Source: DAIDKA01 sp035487155 (GTDB lineage Bacteria; Pseudomonadota; Gammaproteobacteria; Steroidobacterales; Steroidobacteraceae). Taken from it: a DNA stretch of 64,000 nt. Of the stretch, positions 44,176-53,149 are shown one piece after another. A program made the translations under genes and the position numbers. The notes under the pieces are model-generated. The model ran no database searches. It saw only the letters and a list, made by a program, of their open reading frames with translations, and had not been told where the DNA came from. Each line of letters opens with the position of its first letter. The stretch's first letter is position 1. The DNA lies in assembly GCA_035487155.1 (NCBI GenBank), contig DATHMK010000018.1, forward strand, positions 19,354 to 83,353, in the 5' to 3' direction.

Positions 44176-44768
44176 GGCACGCGCATTTCCTGTTCCGTGT
44201 CCGACAGGCTGTCGCGAAACGCCGGCCGGGAAAACACATGGTTGGCGTACTTGAGGATCGGCGCCGAGCTCAACTCGACCTCATAGTACGGCAGCCGCCA
44301 CAGCACCGGAGCGATGGTCGCGTCCACCATCGAAAACTCGTCCGACAGAAAGTAGGGCCGCATCTTGAACAGCTCCTCGCTTTGCACGATGGTGTCGCGC
44401 AGCGTCTTGCGGTTCTTCAGCGAGAGCTTGCGATCCGGCTCGGCTTCGATCTGGTATACCAGCGGATACCAGTCGCGCTCGACGCGGTGCAGGGCCAGCC
44501 GGAACTGCGCCCGTGCCACCGGATCAACCGGCATCAATGGCGGATGCGGAAAGCGCTCATCCAGGTACTCCATGATGACCCGCGAGTCATACAGCACCAG
44601 ATCACGGTCCACCAGGGTCGGCAGACTGTGATAGGGATTCAGGTCGAGCAGATCCTCGGGAAGACGGCCCGGCTCGACACTGATGATGTCGATGCCGATG
44701 CCCTTCTCTGCCAGCACAATACGGGTCCGATGGCTCCACAGATCATTGGGAGCTGAAAACAAGGTCAT
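44172..44768 (-). CDS. sspA: Stringent starvation protein A (SspA)
   Basis: 198 residues with a GST fold: MTLFSAPNDLWSHRTRIVLAEKG, the cis-Pro region LPTLVDRDLVLYDSRVIMEYLDERFPHPPL, and a helical C-terminal domain. It binds RNA polymerase rather than glutathione. The proline-histidine-proline run PHPP, important for SspA function, is present. I chose ATG 44768; an in-frame TTG seven codons upstream is less likely. It follows petC, the usual petABC-sspAB order. Confidence 0.95.
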   Translation of the reverse strand: MTLFSAPNDLWSHRTRIVLAEKGIGIDIISVEPGRLPEDLLDLNPYHSLPTLVDRDLVLYDSRVIMEYLDERFPHPPLMPVDPVARAQFRLALHRVERDWYPLVYQIEAEPDRKLSLKNRKTLRDTIVQSEELFKMRPYFLSDEFSMVDATIAPVLWRLPYYEVELSSAPILKYANHVFSRPAFRDSLSDTEQEMRVP

Positions 44769-44826
44769 GATGGACCGTCGGCTCGACAAAGGGCTTACTC
44801 CGTATCCCCATGTCCCGGGGTGACCG

Positions 44827-45696
44827 TCAGTGGACGTTCTTCCAGTACTCGCGCTTGAGCAGATACGTGAGCGCCGTGAAGGCCAACAGGAACAATACCA
44901 CCTTGACGCCCAGGGAGCGGCGCTGAACCTGTGCCGGTTCGCCTACATAATCCAGGAAATTAACCAGATCGCGCACCGTGGCCAGGTATTCCTCATGCGA
45001 CTGGCTGCCCGGGGCAACCTGCACGAAATGATCGAACACCCCGTTCTTGAACACCGCCACCTTGACGCCTTCCAGGGTGGACAGCACATGGGGCATGGCG
45101 ACGCTGGCAAGCTGAAGGTTGTTCGCGCCCGTGGTGCGCGACGGATCCGAGTAGAACGTGGTCAGGAACCGGAACAGATAGTCGGGGCCGCGCTCGCGTG
45201 CCATCAGCGACAGATCCGGGGGCACCTTGCCGAACCAGTTCTGCGCGTCCGCCGCCGGCATGGGCGAGGTCACATAGTCGCTGGGCTTGGCACCGGCCGG
45301 CACGACGTATTTCGCAAGCTGATCCGGCGGGATCACCAGATCATCTCCCATCCGTGAGTAGCGCATGTACTTCAGAGAGTGACAGCCCCGACAGTAGCCG
45401 GCGAAATCACGCAGCCCGCGCACCAGAGATGCCGTATCGGATACGGAGTTGCCCGCCGTCCAGGATTCCCAGTCGCCGCCGAAACCCTTCAGCCGCTCCG
45501 CTTCTTCGCGCTTCTTCTTGTCCTCCTGCAGCTGCTGGGTCGCCTTGGCGCCCAGCGCCATGGCGGCCTGAACGCTGTTGGGTGATGAGGCGGCGGGCGC
45601 CGAGGCATCCTCGGCGAGCGCCGCTGCCGCGCCCATCAGGCAGACCGCAAATCCGAGGCTCAGCAGGCCCTGTTTCGCGCAATTCACTCTAAGCAT
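44827..45696 (-). CDS. petC: Cytochrome c1 of the bc1 complex
   Basis: 289 residues. A signal peptide (about 1-29, AALAED), the heme c motif CRGCH at 102-106, the axial Met201 in MPHVLSTLEG, and a C-terminal transmembrane anchor (LGVKVVLFLLAFTALTYLLKREYWKNVH). It passes electrons from the Rieske protein to cytochrome c in the periplasm. ATG 45696 overlaps the petB stop by 8 nt. A charged stretch (about 58-70) after the signal peptide is longer than usual. Confidence 0.95.
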   Translation of the reverse strand: MLRVNCAKQGLLSLGFAVCLMGAAAALAEDASAPAASSPNSVQAAMALGAKATQQLQEDKKKREEAERLKGFGGDWESWTAGNSVSDTASLVRGLRDFAGYCRGCHSLKYMRYSRMGDDLVIPPDQLAKYVVPAGAKPSDYVTSPMPAADAQNWFGKVPPDLSLMARERGPDYLFRFLTTFYSDPSRTTGANNLQLASVAMPHVLSTLEGVKVAVFKNGVFDHFVQVAPGSQSHEEYLATVRDLVNFLDYVGEPAQVQRRSLGVKVVLFLLAFTALTYLLKREYWKNVH

Positions 45697-46966
45697 GGGC
45701 CGCAAACCTCACGCGATCGGGTACTGGCTTGACCCGTTCCAGCCGGGTATAGATCGGCATCAGTATGAAGAAGACAAAGTAGCCGCCGGTGGCCAGGCGT
45801 CCCAGGATCACCATGTTCGGGGTCGGCTCCTGCAGGCCCAGATACATCAGCGACAGGAACGACACCGTGAACAGCGCCAGGAACGCCTTGGACAGCGGTC
45901 CCTTGTAGCGTATCGATTTGACCGGCGAGCGATCCAGCCACGGCAGCAGCACGAAACACAGCAGCGACAGGGCCATCAGCAGCGCGCCCAGGCGCTGATC
46001 CGGCACCGCCCGCAAAATGGCGTAGTAGGGCGTGAAGTACCACGAGGGCGTAATCGGGTCCGGCGTGGAGAAAATGTTCGCCGGCTCGAAGTTCGCGTGT
46101 TCGAGGAAATATCCCCCCAGAGTCGGAGCGAAGAACACCACGACCGCGAAAATCACCAGGAAGACCGAAATCCCGAACGTATCCTTCACCGAGTAGTACG
46201 GATGGAACGGAATGCCATCCACGGGGTGCCCATCAGGGCCGAGCTTGGCCTTGATTTCGATGCCGTCCGGATTGTTCGATCCGGTGCGGCGCAGCGCCAC
46301 CAGGTGCAGCACCACCAGCAGCAGCAGCGCCAGCGGCACGGCCACCACATGCAGGGCAAAGAAGCGGTTGAGCGTGGCATCGGCGATGCCGTAATCGCCG
46401 CGGATCCATTCCACCAGCGTCGGCCCGATCACCGGGATGGTGCCGAAGATGTTCACGATCACGTTGGCCGCCCAGTAGGACATGTTGCCCCAGGGCAGTA
46501 CATAGCCCATGAACGCCTCGGCCATCAGCGCCAGGTACACCAGCATGCCGAACAGCCACAGCAGTTCACGCGGCGCACGGTATGACCCGTACATGATCGC
46601 GCGGTACATGTGCAGGTACACCACGAGGAAGAATGCCGAGGCCCCGGTGGAGTGCAGGTAGCGGATCAGCCACCCGTAGTCGACCTCGCGCATGATGAAT
46701 TCGACCGAGTCGAACGCGGTAGCCTCGCCGGGCTTGTAGAACATCGTCAGGAAGATGCCGGTCAGAAGCTGCATCACCAGCACGACCATGGCGATGAAGC
46801 CAAAGAAGTACCAGATGTTGAAGTTCTTCGGCGCGTAGTAACCGGTGGCCTGAGTCTCGATGAACTCCTTGACCGGCAAACGCTTGTACAACCAAGCCTT
46901 GAGACCCTTGCTCTGGCTTGTGCTTCCGGGCCCGCCAGAATCCGCGGGTTTAACGGCTACCACCAT
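45689..46966 (-). CDS. petB: Cytochrome b of the bc1 complex
   Basis: 425 residues. Two heme b ligand pairs, H105/H119 and H206/H221, lie on helices two and four. About eight or nine transmembrane helices are predicted. The Qo-site PEWY motif appears as PSWY. ATG 46966 has a clear AAGGAG seven bases upstream. A TATAAT lies at 47086-47091 on the minus strand, without a convincing -35. The Rieske gene petA, normally directly upstream, is absent. Confidence 0.95.
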   Translation of the reverse strand: MVVAVKPADSGGPGSTSQSKGLKAWLYKRLPVKEFIETQATGYYAPKNFNIWYFFGFIAMVVLVMQLLTGIFLTMFYKPGEATAFDSVEFIMREVDYGWLIRYLHSTGASAFFLVVYLHMYRAIMYGSYRAPRELLWLFGMLVYLALMAEAFMGYVLPWGNMSYWAANVIVNIFGTIPVIGPTLVEWIRGDYGIADATLNRFFALHVVAVPLALLLLVVLHLVALRRTGSNNPDGIEIKAKLGPDGHPVDGIPFHPYYSVKDTFGISVFLVIFAVVVFFAPTLGGYFLEHANFEPANIFSTPDPITPSWYFTPYYAILRAVPDQRLGALLMALSLLCFVLLPWLDRSPVKSIRYKGPLSKAFLALFTVSFLSLMYLGLQEPTPNMVILGRLATGGYFVFFILMPIYTRLERVKPVPDRVRFAAHA

Positions 46967-47099
46967 CAGGCCGCTCCTTATTTTCGACTCGCAAGAACCA
47001 GGCCGCCGTCCCGGAACATTAACGGTCACCGGTCCGCGAAATTCATGGTGCGGGCCCAGGTTTCCGTTGCTCAGGGGGGCGGCGCATTATACACACAAC

Positions 47100-47133
47100 A
47101 AAGTCCCGCCTTCGGTCACGTCCGCGGGACTTT
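47100..47133. repeat. Inverted repeat in the divergent petB-degS gap
   Basis: AAAGTCCCGC and GCGGGACTTT, 10-bp perfect arms, 14-nt loop, followed on the plus strand by TTGTTG. It looks like a terminator but lies upstream of both divergent genes, so a leader structure or protein site is likelier. The remainder of the 201-bp gap holds only the candidate petB -10. Confidence 0.55.
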
Positions 47134-47167
47134 TGTTGCGGACTTTTCTGTAAATCAAGAGGCGGGA

Positions 47168-48394
47168 ATGAGCCGGATCGGTCGGGTCTTCATGTTCATT
47201 GCGGCATCGGTCGTCAGCGGTCTGGCCCTGGCCTTCATTATCATTGCCTGGCGGCCCCAGCTGGTGGGGGCGCCGCCGACCCCCCCGCCCGCTACCGTGC
47301 AAAACACCGCACCGGCTGCGGATGCACGCCAGGACTCGCGCGTGCCGCCAGGGGCCAGCAGCGCTTCGGGGACAGCCCCGACGGAGGGCGCGCCCCCCGC
47401 GATCCTGTTCCCCGGCCACGACGCCTGGTCCTATGCGGACGCGGTCCAGCGCGCCGCACCGGCGGTGGTCAATATCTATACCTCCCGCACCGTGACCGAG
47501 CGCGTGCAACCCAGCGGATTCGGGGCCTTCTTCGGTGATCTGGCGCCCCTGTACCGCAATCGCACCGAACGCAGCCTGGGATCAGGCGTCATCGTGGATT
47601 CGGCTGGGCATATCGTCACCAACAACCACGTGATCGAAGACGCAGACCAGGTGCGGGTGCAGCTGGCTGACCACCGTGTGGCCGTGGCAAAGGTCGTCGG
47701 CAGGGATCCGGATTCGGATCTGGCCTTGTTGAAGGTCAGTCTGGATCACCTGCCGGTCATGCCGCTGGGCCATTCCGACAAGCTTCAGGTAGGGGACGTC
47801 GTCCTCGCCATCGGCGATCCTCTGGGGCTGTCGCAGACGGTCACGCATGGCATCGTCAGCGCCACCGGGCGCGGCCAGCTGGGCCTGGCCACATTCGAAA
47901 ATTTCATCCAAACAGACGCCGCCATCAATCTGGGTAATTCCGGGGGCGCGCTGATCAATACCCGCGGTGAACTGGTGGGGATCAACACCGCCATCGTGGC
48001 CAAGACCAGCGGCGTTGAAGGCATCGGCTTTGCCATTCCGGTGAATATGGTGCGCGGGGTGATCCACGAGCTCGTCACCCGCGGCAAGGTGGTGCGCGGC
48101 TGGATCGGCATCGTTCCGGAGGATTTCTCCAACGAGCAGGCCAGTCTTTTCGGCCTGGTGCATGGGGGCGTGGTGCTATGGAATCTGTATCCGGACAGTC
48201 CGGGCGTGGCGGGCGGCCTGCTGCGCGGTGACATCATCACCGCATTCGACGGCACTGAGGTCAAGAGCTCGCAGGACATTCTGGCGCGGATCGCCAGCAC
48301 CCAGCCCGGCACCCGGATCAAGCTGGTCGGCCTGCGCGGCCACGCGACCTTCGAGGCCACCGTCACCGTCCGCCAACGGCCCAAGGATCTTTGA
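47168..48394 (+). CDS. DegS-type S1C serine protease, inner-membrane anchored
   Basis: 408 residues. One N-terminal transmembrane helix (about 7-27), a Pro/Ala-rich linker (about 34-80), a trypsin-like domain with H154 (TNNHVIED), D184 (DSDLALLK) and S258 (GNSGG), and a single PDZ domain (about 295-400). One PDZ plus a membrane anchor is the DegS/AlgW layout, the sensor that starts RseA cleavage in the sigma-E response. The linker is longer than in E. coli DegS (355 residues). The ATG has GAGGCGGG upstream. It is followed by pgl after 1 bp. Confidence 0.88.
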   Translation: MSRIGRVFMFIAASVVSGLALAFIIIAWRPQLVGAPPTPPPATVQNTAPAADARQDSRVPPGASSASGTAPTEGAPPAILFPGHDAWSYADAVQRAAPAVVNIYTSRTVTERVQPSGFGAFFGDLAPLYRNRTERSLGSGVIVDSAGHIVTNNHVIEDADQVRVQLADHRVAVAKVVGRDPDSDLALLKVSLDHLPVMPLGHSDKLQVGDVVLAIGDPLGLSQTVTHGIVSATGRGQLGLATFENFIQTDAAINLGNSGGALINTRGELVGINTAIVAKTSGVEGIGFAIPVNMVRGVIHELVTRGKVVRGWIGIVPEDFSNEQASLFGLVHGGVVLWNLYPDSPGVAGGLLRGDIITAFDGTEVKSSQDILARIASTQPGTRIKLVGLRGHATFEATVTVRQRPKDL

Positions 48395-48395
48395 C

Positions 48396-49091
48396 ATGGA
48401 CGCCAGCGTGAATCTGCACCGCTTCGCCAATCGCGCGCAGCTGCAATCGGCCATCGAGGCCCGTCTGCAGCAGGTCCTGACCGACGCCGCAGGCGACCCA
48501 CCCGTGGTCATGCTGTCAGGCGGCAGCACGCCCATACCCGCCTACTTGAACCTTGCGACCCGGGCATTGCGGCCGGCGCCGCAGCTGACCGTGCTGTTCT
48601 CCGATGACCGCTACGTGCCCTCGGACTCGGACCAGAGCAACTATCATCAGAGCCGAGCGCTGTTCGACGCCTTGGGATTGGGTGCCGAGCAGGTGCTGCG
48701 GGTCCGCAGCGAATTGCCGCTGCCCGAGGCCACCGCCGACAGCCAGCGCCGGCTCGCGCAGCTGTTGGCAGGCGAGCGCCGCATCAGCCTCGGACTTTTG
48801 GGATTGGGCGCGGATGGCCACACCTGCTCGCTGTTTTCGGCCGATGATCTGGCGCGGGCCCGCGGGCAGCTGGCCATCAGCGTGCATCGCCCGGACGGAC
48901 GCGATGCCGTGAGCGTGACGCCGGCCGTCCTGGAGCGGGTCGAGCAGCTGATTTTCCTGGTGGCCGGAGCCGACAAGCGCACCGCCGTCGAGGCCCTGCT
49001 GCAGCGCCGTGCCGATCTCACCGCCTGGCAGGCGGTGCGTGGCTGTCGCGCGGTGGAGGTCTGGGCCGATGCCACGGCCCTGGGCCGGTAG
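48396..49091 (+). CDS. pgl: 6-phosphogluconolactonase
   Basis: 231 residues of the DevB/SOL family: VVMLSGGSTPIPAYLNLA, FSDDRYVPSDSDQSNY, and the active-site LLGLGADGHTCSLF. It hydrolyses 6-phosphogluconolactone, the second oxidative pentose phosphate step. It converges on zwf, the preceding step, with 6 bp between stops, and gnd follows zwf, so all three oxidative-branch enzymes are clustered. Confidence 0.95.
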   Translation: MDASVNLHRFANRAQLQSAIEARLQQVLTDAAGDPPVVMLSGGSTPIPAYLNLATRALRPAPQLTVLFSDDRYVPSDSDQSNYHQSRALFDALGLGAEQVLRVRSELPLPEATADSQRRLAQLLAGERRISLGLLGLGADGHTCSLFSADDLARARGQLAISVHRPDGRDAVSVTPAVLERVEQLIFLVAGADKRTAVEALLQRRADLTAWQAVRGCRAVEVWADATALGR

Positions 49092-49097
49092 CGGCGC

Positions 49098-50519
49098 TCA
49101 GCTGCGCATCGGCCAGCGCGTCCAGCTTTCGGCGGTCTTGCCCGGATCATGCCAGCCGCAGGCGCCATGGATGATGTAGAAGGCTTCGGCGGGGCCCCAG
49201 GTGCCGGGATCGTATTCAAACACCGGGGTGCTGGCATGCAGGATCGGATCCACGGCGGCCCAGGCGGCCTCGACCTCATCCTCCCGCGCGAACAGCGTGG
49301 CATCGCCGCTGATCGCATCCCCGATCAGGCGCTCGTAGGGCTCCATCTCCTCGGGAGCCTTCTGGTCGACGAACAGTTCCACCTCGCGCCCCAGCATGCG
49401 CTCGCCCGCCTGCTTGGCATGCGCACCCATCGCGATGGCCTGGTCCGGCCCCACGCGAAAGCGCCAGTAGTTGGGCTGGCACGGCGCGGCATCACCAAAC
49501 ACCCGGGCCGGCGGAGCGCGCAGCTCCACCACCACTTCGGTGGCGGTCACCGGCAGGCATTTGCCGGCGCGCAGGTAGAAGGGCACGCCATTCCAGCGCC
49601 ACGAGTCGATGGACAGCCGAAGTGCCGCAAAGGTCTCGACCTTTGAATCCGGTGCCACGCCCGGTTCATTGCGGTAACCCTTGAACTGACCGCGCACCAC
49701 ATCGCTTGGCTGTAGCGGCCTCAGCGCCCTGAACACCTTGACCTTCTCATCGCGCAGGGCGTCGCCGCTGCTGTTGACCGGCGGCTCCATGGCCAGGAAG
49801 CCCACCACCTGCAGCAGGTGATTCTGCATCACATCGCGGATCGCCCCGGCCTCGTCGTAGAACTTGCCGCGGCCGGCGACGCCGACCTCCTCGGCCATGG
49901 TGATCTGGACGCTGGCGATGTAGTTGCGGTTCCAGATCGGTTCGAGGAAGGAGTTGGCAAAGCGAAAGTACAGCAGGTTCTGCACCGGCTCCTTGCCCAG
50001 ATAGTGATCGATGCGGAAGATCGCGCGTTCATCGAAAATCTGGTGCAGCGTCTGGTTCAGGTCATGGGCGCTGGTGAGGTCGCGGCCGAAGGGCTTCTCG
50101 ATGACCACCCGCGCACCCTTGTCACACTGGGCCGCCGCCAGCTGGGTGACCACCACCTGGAACATGCTCGGGGGAATGGCCAGGTAGTGCAGCGGGTGCT
50201 GTGAAGTATCCAGCAGTCGGCGCAGCTGCTTGAAGGTCTCCAGCGCCCCGTAGTCCCCATCCACATACTTGATCAGGGCCACGAAGCGCTCGACCACGGC
50301 CGGGTCGGCGTCCTTGACGTAGCTCTTGATGCTGTCGCGCAGCCGCTCGATGAGCTGCTCGCGAGTCCAGCCGGCCTTGGCCACGCCGATCACCGGCACC
50401 GTCAGGCGGCCGCGACGCACCAGGTTGTACAGCGAGGGAAAGATCTTGCGGTGGCACAGGTCACCGGTGGCGCCAAACAGCACCAGCGCATCGGAGGGCT
50501 CGCGCAGGTCCGTGTCCAT
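49098..50519 (-). CDS. zwf: Glucose-6-phosphate dehydrogenase
   Basis: 473 residues. The dinucleotide motif GATGDLCHRK is at 16-25, EKPFGRD at 141-147 and the substrate site RIDHYLGKE at 169-177. It oxidises glucose 6-phosphate to the lactone. It starts 2 bp after the gnd stop. The frame and length are normal for the family (about 490). Confidence 0.97.
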   Translation of the reverse strand: MDTDLREPSDALVLFGATGDLCHRKIFPSLYNLVRRGRLTVPVIGVAKAGWTREQLIERLRDSIKSYVKDADPAVVERFVALIKYVDGDYGALETFKQLRRLLDTSQHPLHYLAIPPSMFQVVVTQLAAAQCDKGARVVIEKPFGRDLTSAHDLNQTLHQIFDERAIFRIDHYLGKEPVQNLLYFRFANSFLEPIWNRNYIASVQITMAEEVGVAGRGKFYDEAGAIRDVMQNHLLQVVGFLAMEPPVNSSGDALRDEKVKVFRALRPLQPSDVVRGQFKGYRNEPGVAPDSKVETFAALRLSIDSWRWNGVPFYLRAGKCLPVTATEVVVELRAPPARVFGDAAPCQPNYWRFRVGPDQAIAMGAHAKQAGERMLGREVELFVDQKAPEEMEPYERLIGDAISGDATLFAREDEVEAAWAAVDPILHASTPVFEYDPGTWGPAEAFYIIHGACGWHDPGKTAESWTRWPMRS

Positions 50520-50521
50520 GC

Positions 50522-51532
50522 TCAGCCCTTGGTCTCCACGTGGCCGCCGAAGCCCAGGCGCATGGCCGAGAGCACCTTGTCGGCAAACTCCGCGCGGCCG
50601 CGCGATTCGAAGCGCGCGTACAGCGCCGCGGTGAGCACATGCGCCGGCACGCCCTCCTCGATCGCCGCCTCGACGGTCCAGCGGCCCTCGCCGGAATCCG
50701 ATACCCGTCCGGCAAAGCCGGCGAGCGAGGCATCCTTGGCCAACGCCTCAGCGGTCAGGTCCAGCAGCTGCGAGGTGATGATGCTGCCGCGGCGCCATAC
50801 TTCGGCAACGGCCGCCACATCGAAGGTGTACTGGAACAGCCGTGGCTGCGCCAGAGGGGCGGTCTCGGCGTCCTCGCCGCCCTGGTGATCCAGGCCGATG
50901 TCGGCGTGCTTGAGGATGTTGAAGCCTTCGGCGTAGGCGGCCATCAGGCCGTACTCGATGCCGTTGTGAACCATCTTCACGAAGTGGCCACCGCCATTGC
51001 CGCCGCAATGCAGATAGCCCTGCTGGGCAGTGCCGTGGGCCGCGCGCTGCGCGCTCGAGGGCGCGGTTCCACCCGGAGCGAGGGTTGCGAAGATAGGATC
51101 CAGGTGCTCGATGACGGCCTGCTCGCCGCCGATCATCAGGCAGTAGCCGCGCTCCAGTCCCAGCACACCGCCGCTGGTGCCCACATCAACGTAGTGCAGC
51201 TTGGACTTCGCCAGCTGCTCCGCGCGCCGGATGTCATCATGATAGTGGGAGTTGCCGCCATCGATGATGATGTCCCCGGGGCTGAGCAGCGGCACCAGCT
51301 GGCCGATGACGCTGTCGACCACACTCGCCGGCACCATCAGCCAGATGGCGCGCGGCGCCGCCAGGCCCTTGACCAGATCCGCGAGGGTGTTGACGCCTTT
51401 GGCGCCATCGGCGGCCGAGGCTTTCACCGCCGCCGGCTCGTTCGCATAGGCGACGATCTCATGCCCACTGCGCAACAGACGCTTGACCATGTTGGCGCCC
51501 ATGCGTCCCAGACCAACCATTCCCAGCTGCAT
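50522..51532 (-). CDS. gnd: 6-phosphogluconate dehydrogenase, short (NAD-type) form
   Basis: 336 residues. N-terminal MVGLGRMGANM with the dinucleotide fold, DGGNSHYHDD, and the catalytic HFVKMVHNGIEYG. It is much shorter than the 468-residue E. coli enzyme and belongs to the YqeC/GntZ-like short class, which usually prefers NAD; the cofactor here is inference. It decarboxylates 6-phosphogluconate to ribulose 5-phosphate. The glycine-rich loop before HFVKM reads GGNGGGH, where I expect a Ser-containing version. It sits 10 bp after murA. Confidence 0.92.
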   Translation of the reverse strand: MQLGMVGLGRMGANMVKRLLRSGHEIVAYANEPAAVKASAADGAKGVNTLADLVKGLAAPRAIWLMVPASVVDSVIGQLVPLLSPGDIIIDGGNSHYHDDIRRAEQLAKSKLHYVDVGTSGGVLGLERGYCLMIGGEQAVIEHLDPIFATLAPGGTAPSSAQRAAHGTAQQGYLHCGGNGGGHFVKMVHNGIEYGLMAAYAEGFNILKHADIGLDHQGGEDAETAPLAQPRLFQYTFDVAAVAEVWRRGSIITSQLLDLTAEALAKDASLAGFAGRVSDSGEGRWTVEAAIEEGVPAHVLTAALYARFESRGRAEFADKVLSAMRLGFGGHVETKG

Positions 51533-51542
51533 GTACGCTCTC

Positions 51543-52802
51543 CTAGTTAGGCACGCGACGGATCTGCGCGCCGATGCCGGCGAGCTTCTCCTCGATGGTC
51601 TCGTACCCTCTGTCGATGTGATAGATGCGTTCGATTTCGGTGCGCCCCTCGGCGATCAGACCGGCCAGGACCAGGCTTGCCGAGGCGCGCAAATCGGTTG
51701 CCATCACCGGGGCTGCGGTCAGGCGTTCGACACCGCGGATGATGGCGGTGTTCCCCTCGAGGCGGATCTCCGCACCCAGGCGGCGCATTTCCAGCATGTG
51801 CATGAAGCGGTTCTCGAAGATCGTCTCGATGATGGTGCCCACGCCGGCCGCGACCGTGTTCAAGGCCGCGAACTGCGCCTGCATGTCGGTGGGAAAGGCA
51901 GGATACGGCGCGGTGCGCACATCGATGGCGCGCGGGCGTCGGCCGCGCATGTCCACTTCGACCCAGTTGTCACCGATGTCGATCTTGGCACCGGCCTCGC
52001 GCAGCTTGGCGGTGACCGCATCCAGGTGATCCGGGCGCGTGTTCTTGATGCGCACATGGCCACGGGTGATGGCGCCGGCGACCAGGTAGGTGCCGCTCTC
52101 GATGCGATCCGGCAACACCTCGTAGGTGGTGCCGTGCAGCTTCGCAACCCCCTGGATCACGATCTTGTCGGTGCCAGCCCCTTGGATTTTCGCGCCCATC
52201 GCGATCAGGAAGTTGGCCAGGTCCACCACCTCCGGCTCGCGGGCGGCATTCTCCAGCACGGTCTCCCCGTCCGCGAGCGACGCGGCCATCATCAGGTTCT
52301 CGGTGCCGGTCACGGTGACCGCATCCAGCACCAGCCGCGCGCCTTTGAGGCGCTTGGCGCGCGCGCGGATGTAACCGCCTTCGATCTGGATGTCGGCGCC
52401 CATCGCCTGCAAGCCGGCCACATGGATGTTGACCGGCCGCGCACCGATGGCACAGCCCCCGGGCAGTGACACGTCGGCGCGCCCGAAACGGGCCACCAGG
52501 GGGCCGAGAACCAGGATGGAGGCGCGCATGGTCTTCACCAGATCGTAGGGCGCGAAACACTCCTTGAGGGTGGAGGCGTCCACCTCGATGCGCAGTCCTT
52601 CGGCGATGGTCACACTGACGCCCATGCGGCCGAGCAGCTCGATGGTCGTGGTCACATCCTTCAGGTGCGGCACATTGCAAATCGTAACCGGCTCGGAGGC
52701 CAGCAGGCCCGCCGCCAGAATCGGCAGCGTCGCATTCTTGGCGCCGGAGATACGCACTTCACCTTCCAGCGGCACGCCGCCCGTGATCTGTAATTTGTCC
52801 AT
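51543..52802 (-). CDS. murA: UDP-N-acetylglucosamine 1-carboxyvinyltransferase MurA
   Basis: 419 residues (E. coli 419), EPT fold. N-terminal SGAKNATLPILAA with K22/N23, and catalytic Cys117 in GGCAIGARP, the fosfomycin target. It starts murein synthesis with phosphoenolpyruvate. It follows the BolA-family gene by 12 bp, the usual ibaG-murA pair. Confidence 0.98.
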   Translation of the reverse strand: MDKLQITGGVPLEGEVRISGAKNATLPILAAGLLASEPVTICNVPHLKDVTTTIELLGRMGVSVTIAEGLRIEVDASTLKECFAPYDLVKTMRASILVLGPLVARFGRADVSLPGGCAIGARPVNIHVAGLQAMGADIQIEGGYIRARAKRLKGARLVLDAVTVTGTENLMMAASLADGETVLENAAREPEVVDLANFLIAMGAKIQGAGTDKIVIQGVAKLHGTTYEVLPDRIESGTYLVAGAITRGHVRIKNTRPDHLDAVTAKLREAGAKIDIGDNWVEVDMRGRRPRAIDVRTAPYPAFPTDMQAQFAALNTVAAGVGTIIETIFENRFMHMLEMRRLGAEIRLEGNTAIIRGVERLTAAPVMATDLRASASLVLAGLIAEGRTEIERIYHIDRGYETIEEKLAGIGAQIRRVPN

Positions 52803-52814
52803 GCGCGTCAGGCC

Positions 52815-53057
52815 TCAGGCACCGCGAGTCGCCCACTCATCCGGAGTGAAGGCTTCAATTGACAGGGCGTGTATCTCGCGGCCCACCAGCTCACCGAGCG
52901 TGGCATAGACCAGCTGGTGACGGGCGATGCCGCGTTTGCCGGCGAAAGCCTGCGCCACGATTCGGGCAGAATAATGGGTGTTGTCCGGGGACTGGACCAG
53001 GACCTGCGCGCCGGGCAGGCCGGCGCGGATGAGTTCAGCGACTTTCTCGGGATTCAT
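52815..53057 (-). CDS. ibaG: BolA-family protein (IbaG/YrbA)
   Basis: 80 residues: NPEKVAELIRAGLPGAQVLVQSPDNTHYSARIVAQAF, then GKRGIARHQLVYATLGELVGREIHALSIEAFTP split over the conserved BolA core with its invariant His. Partners are usually monothiol glutaredoxins. Position beside murA favours IbaG over BolA. I chose ATG 53057; the frame extends upstream without similarity. The 92-bp gap to the divergent kdsD holds no clear promoter. Confidence 0.88.
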   Translation of the reverse strand: MNPEKVAELIRAGLPGAQVLVQSPDNTHYSARIVAQAFAGKRGIARHQLVYATLGELVGREIHALSIEAFTPDEWATRGA

Positions 53058-53149
53058 GCGCACCCATGGTAGCAAATGAGCGCCCCTTGACCTTAAGGCG
53101 AGCGGCATCCGGGCCCGTGTAAGGGTATTCTTGCCGCGGAGAAATCTGA

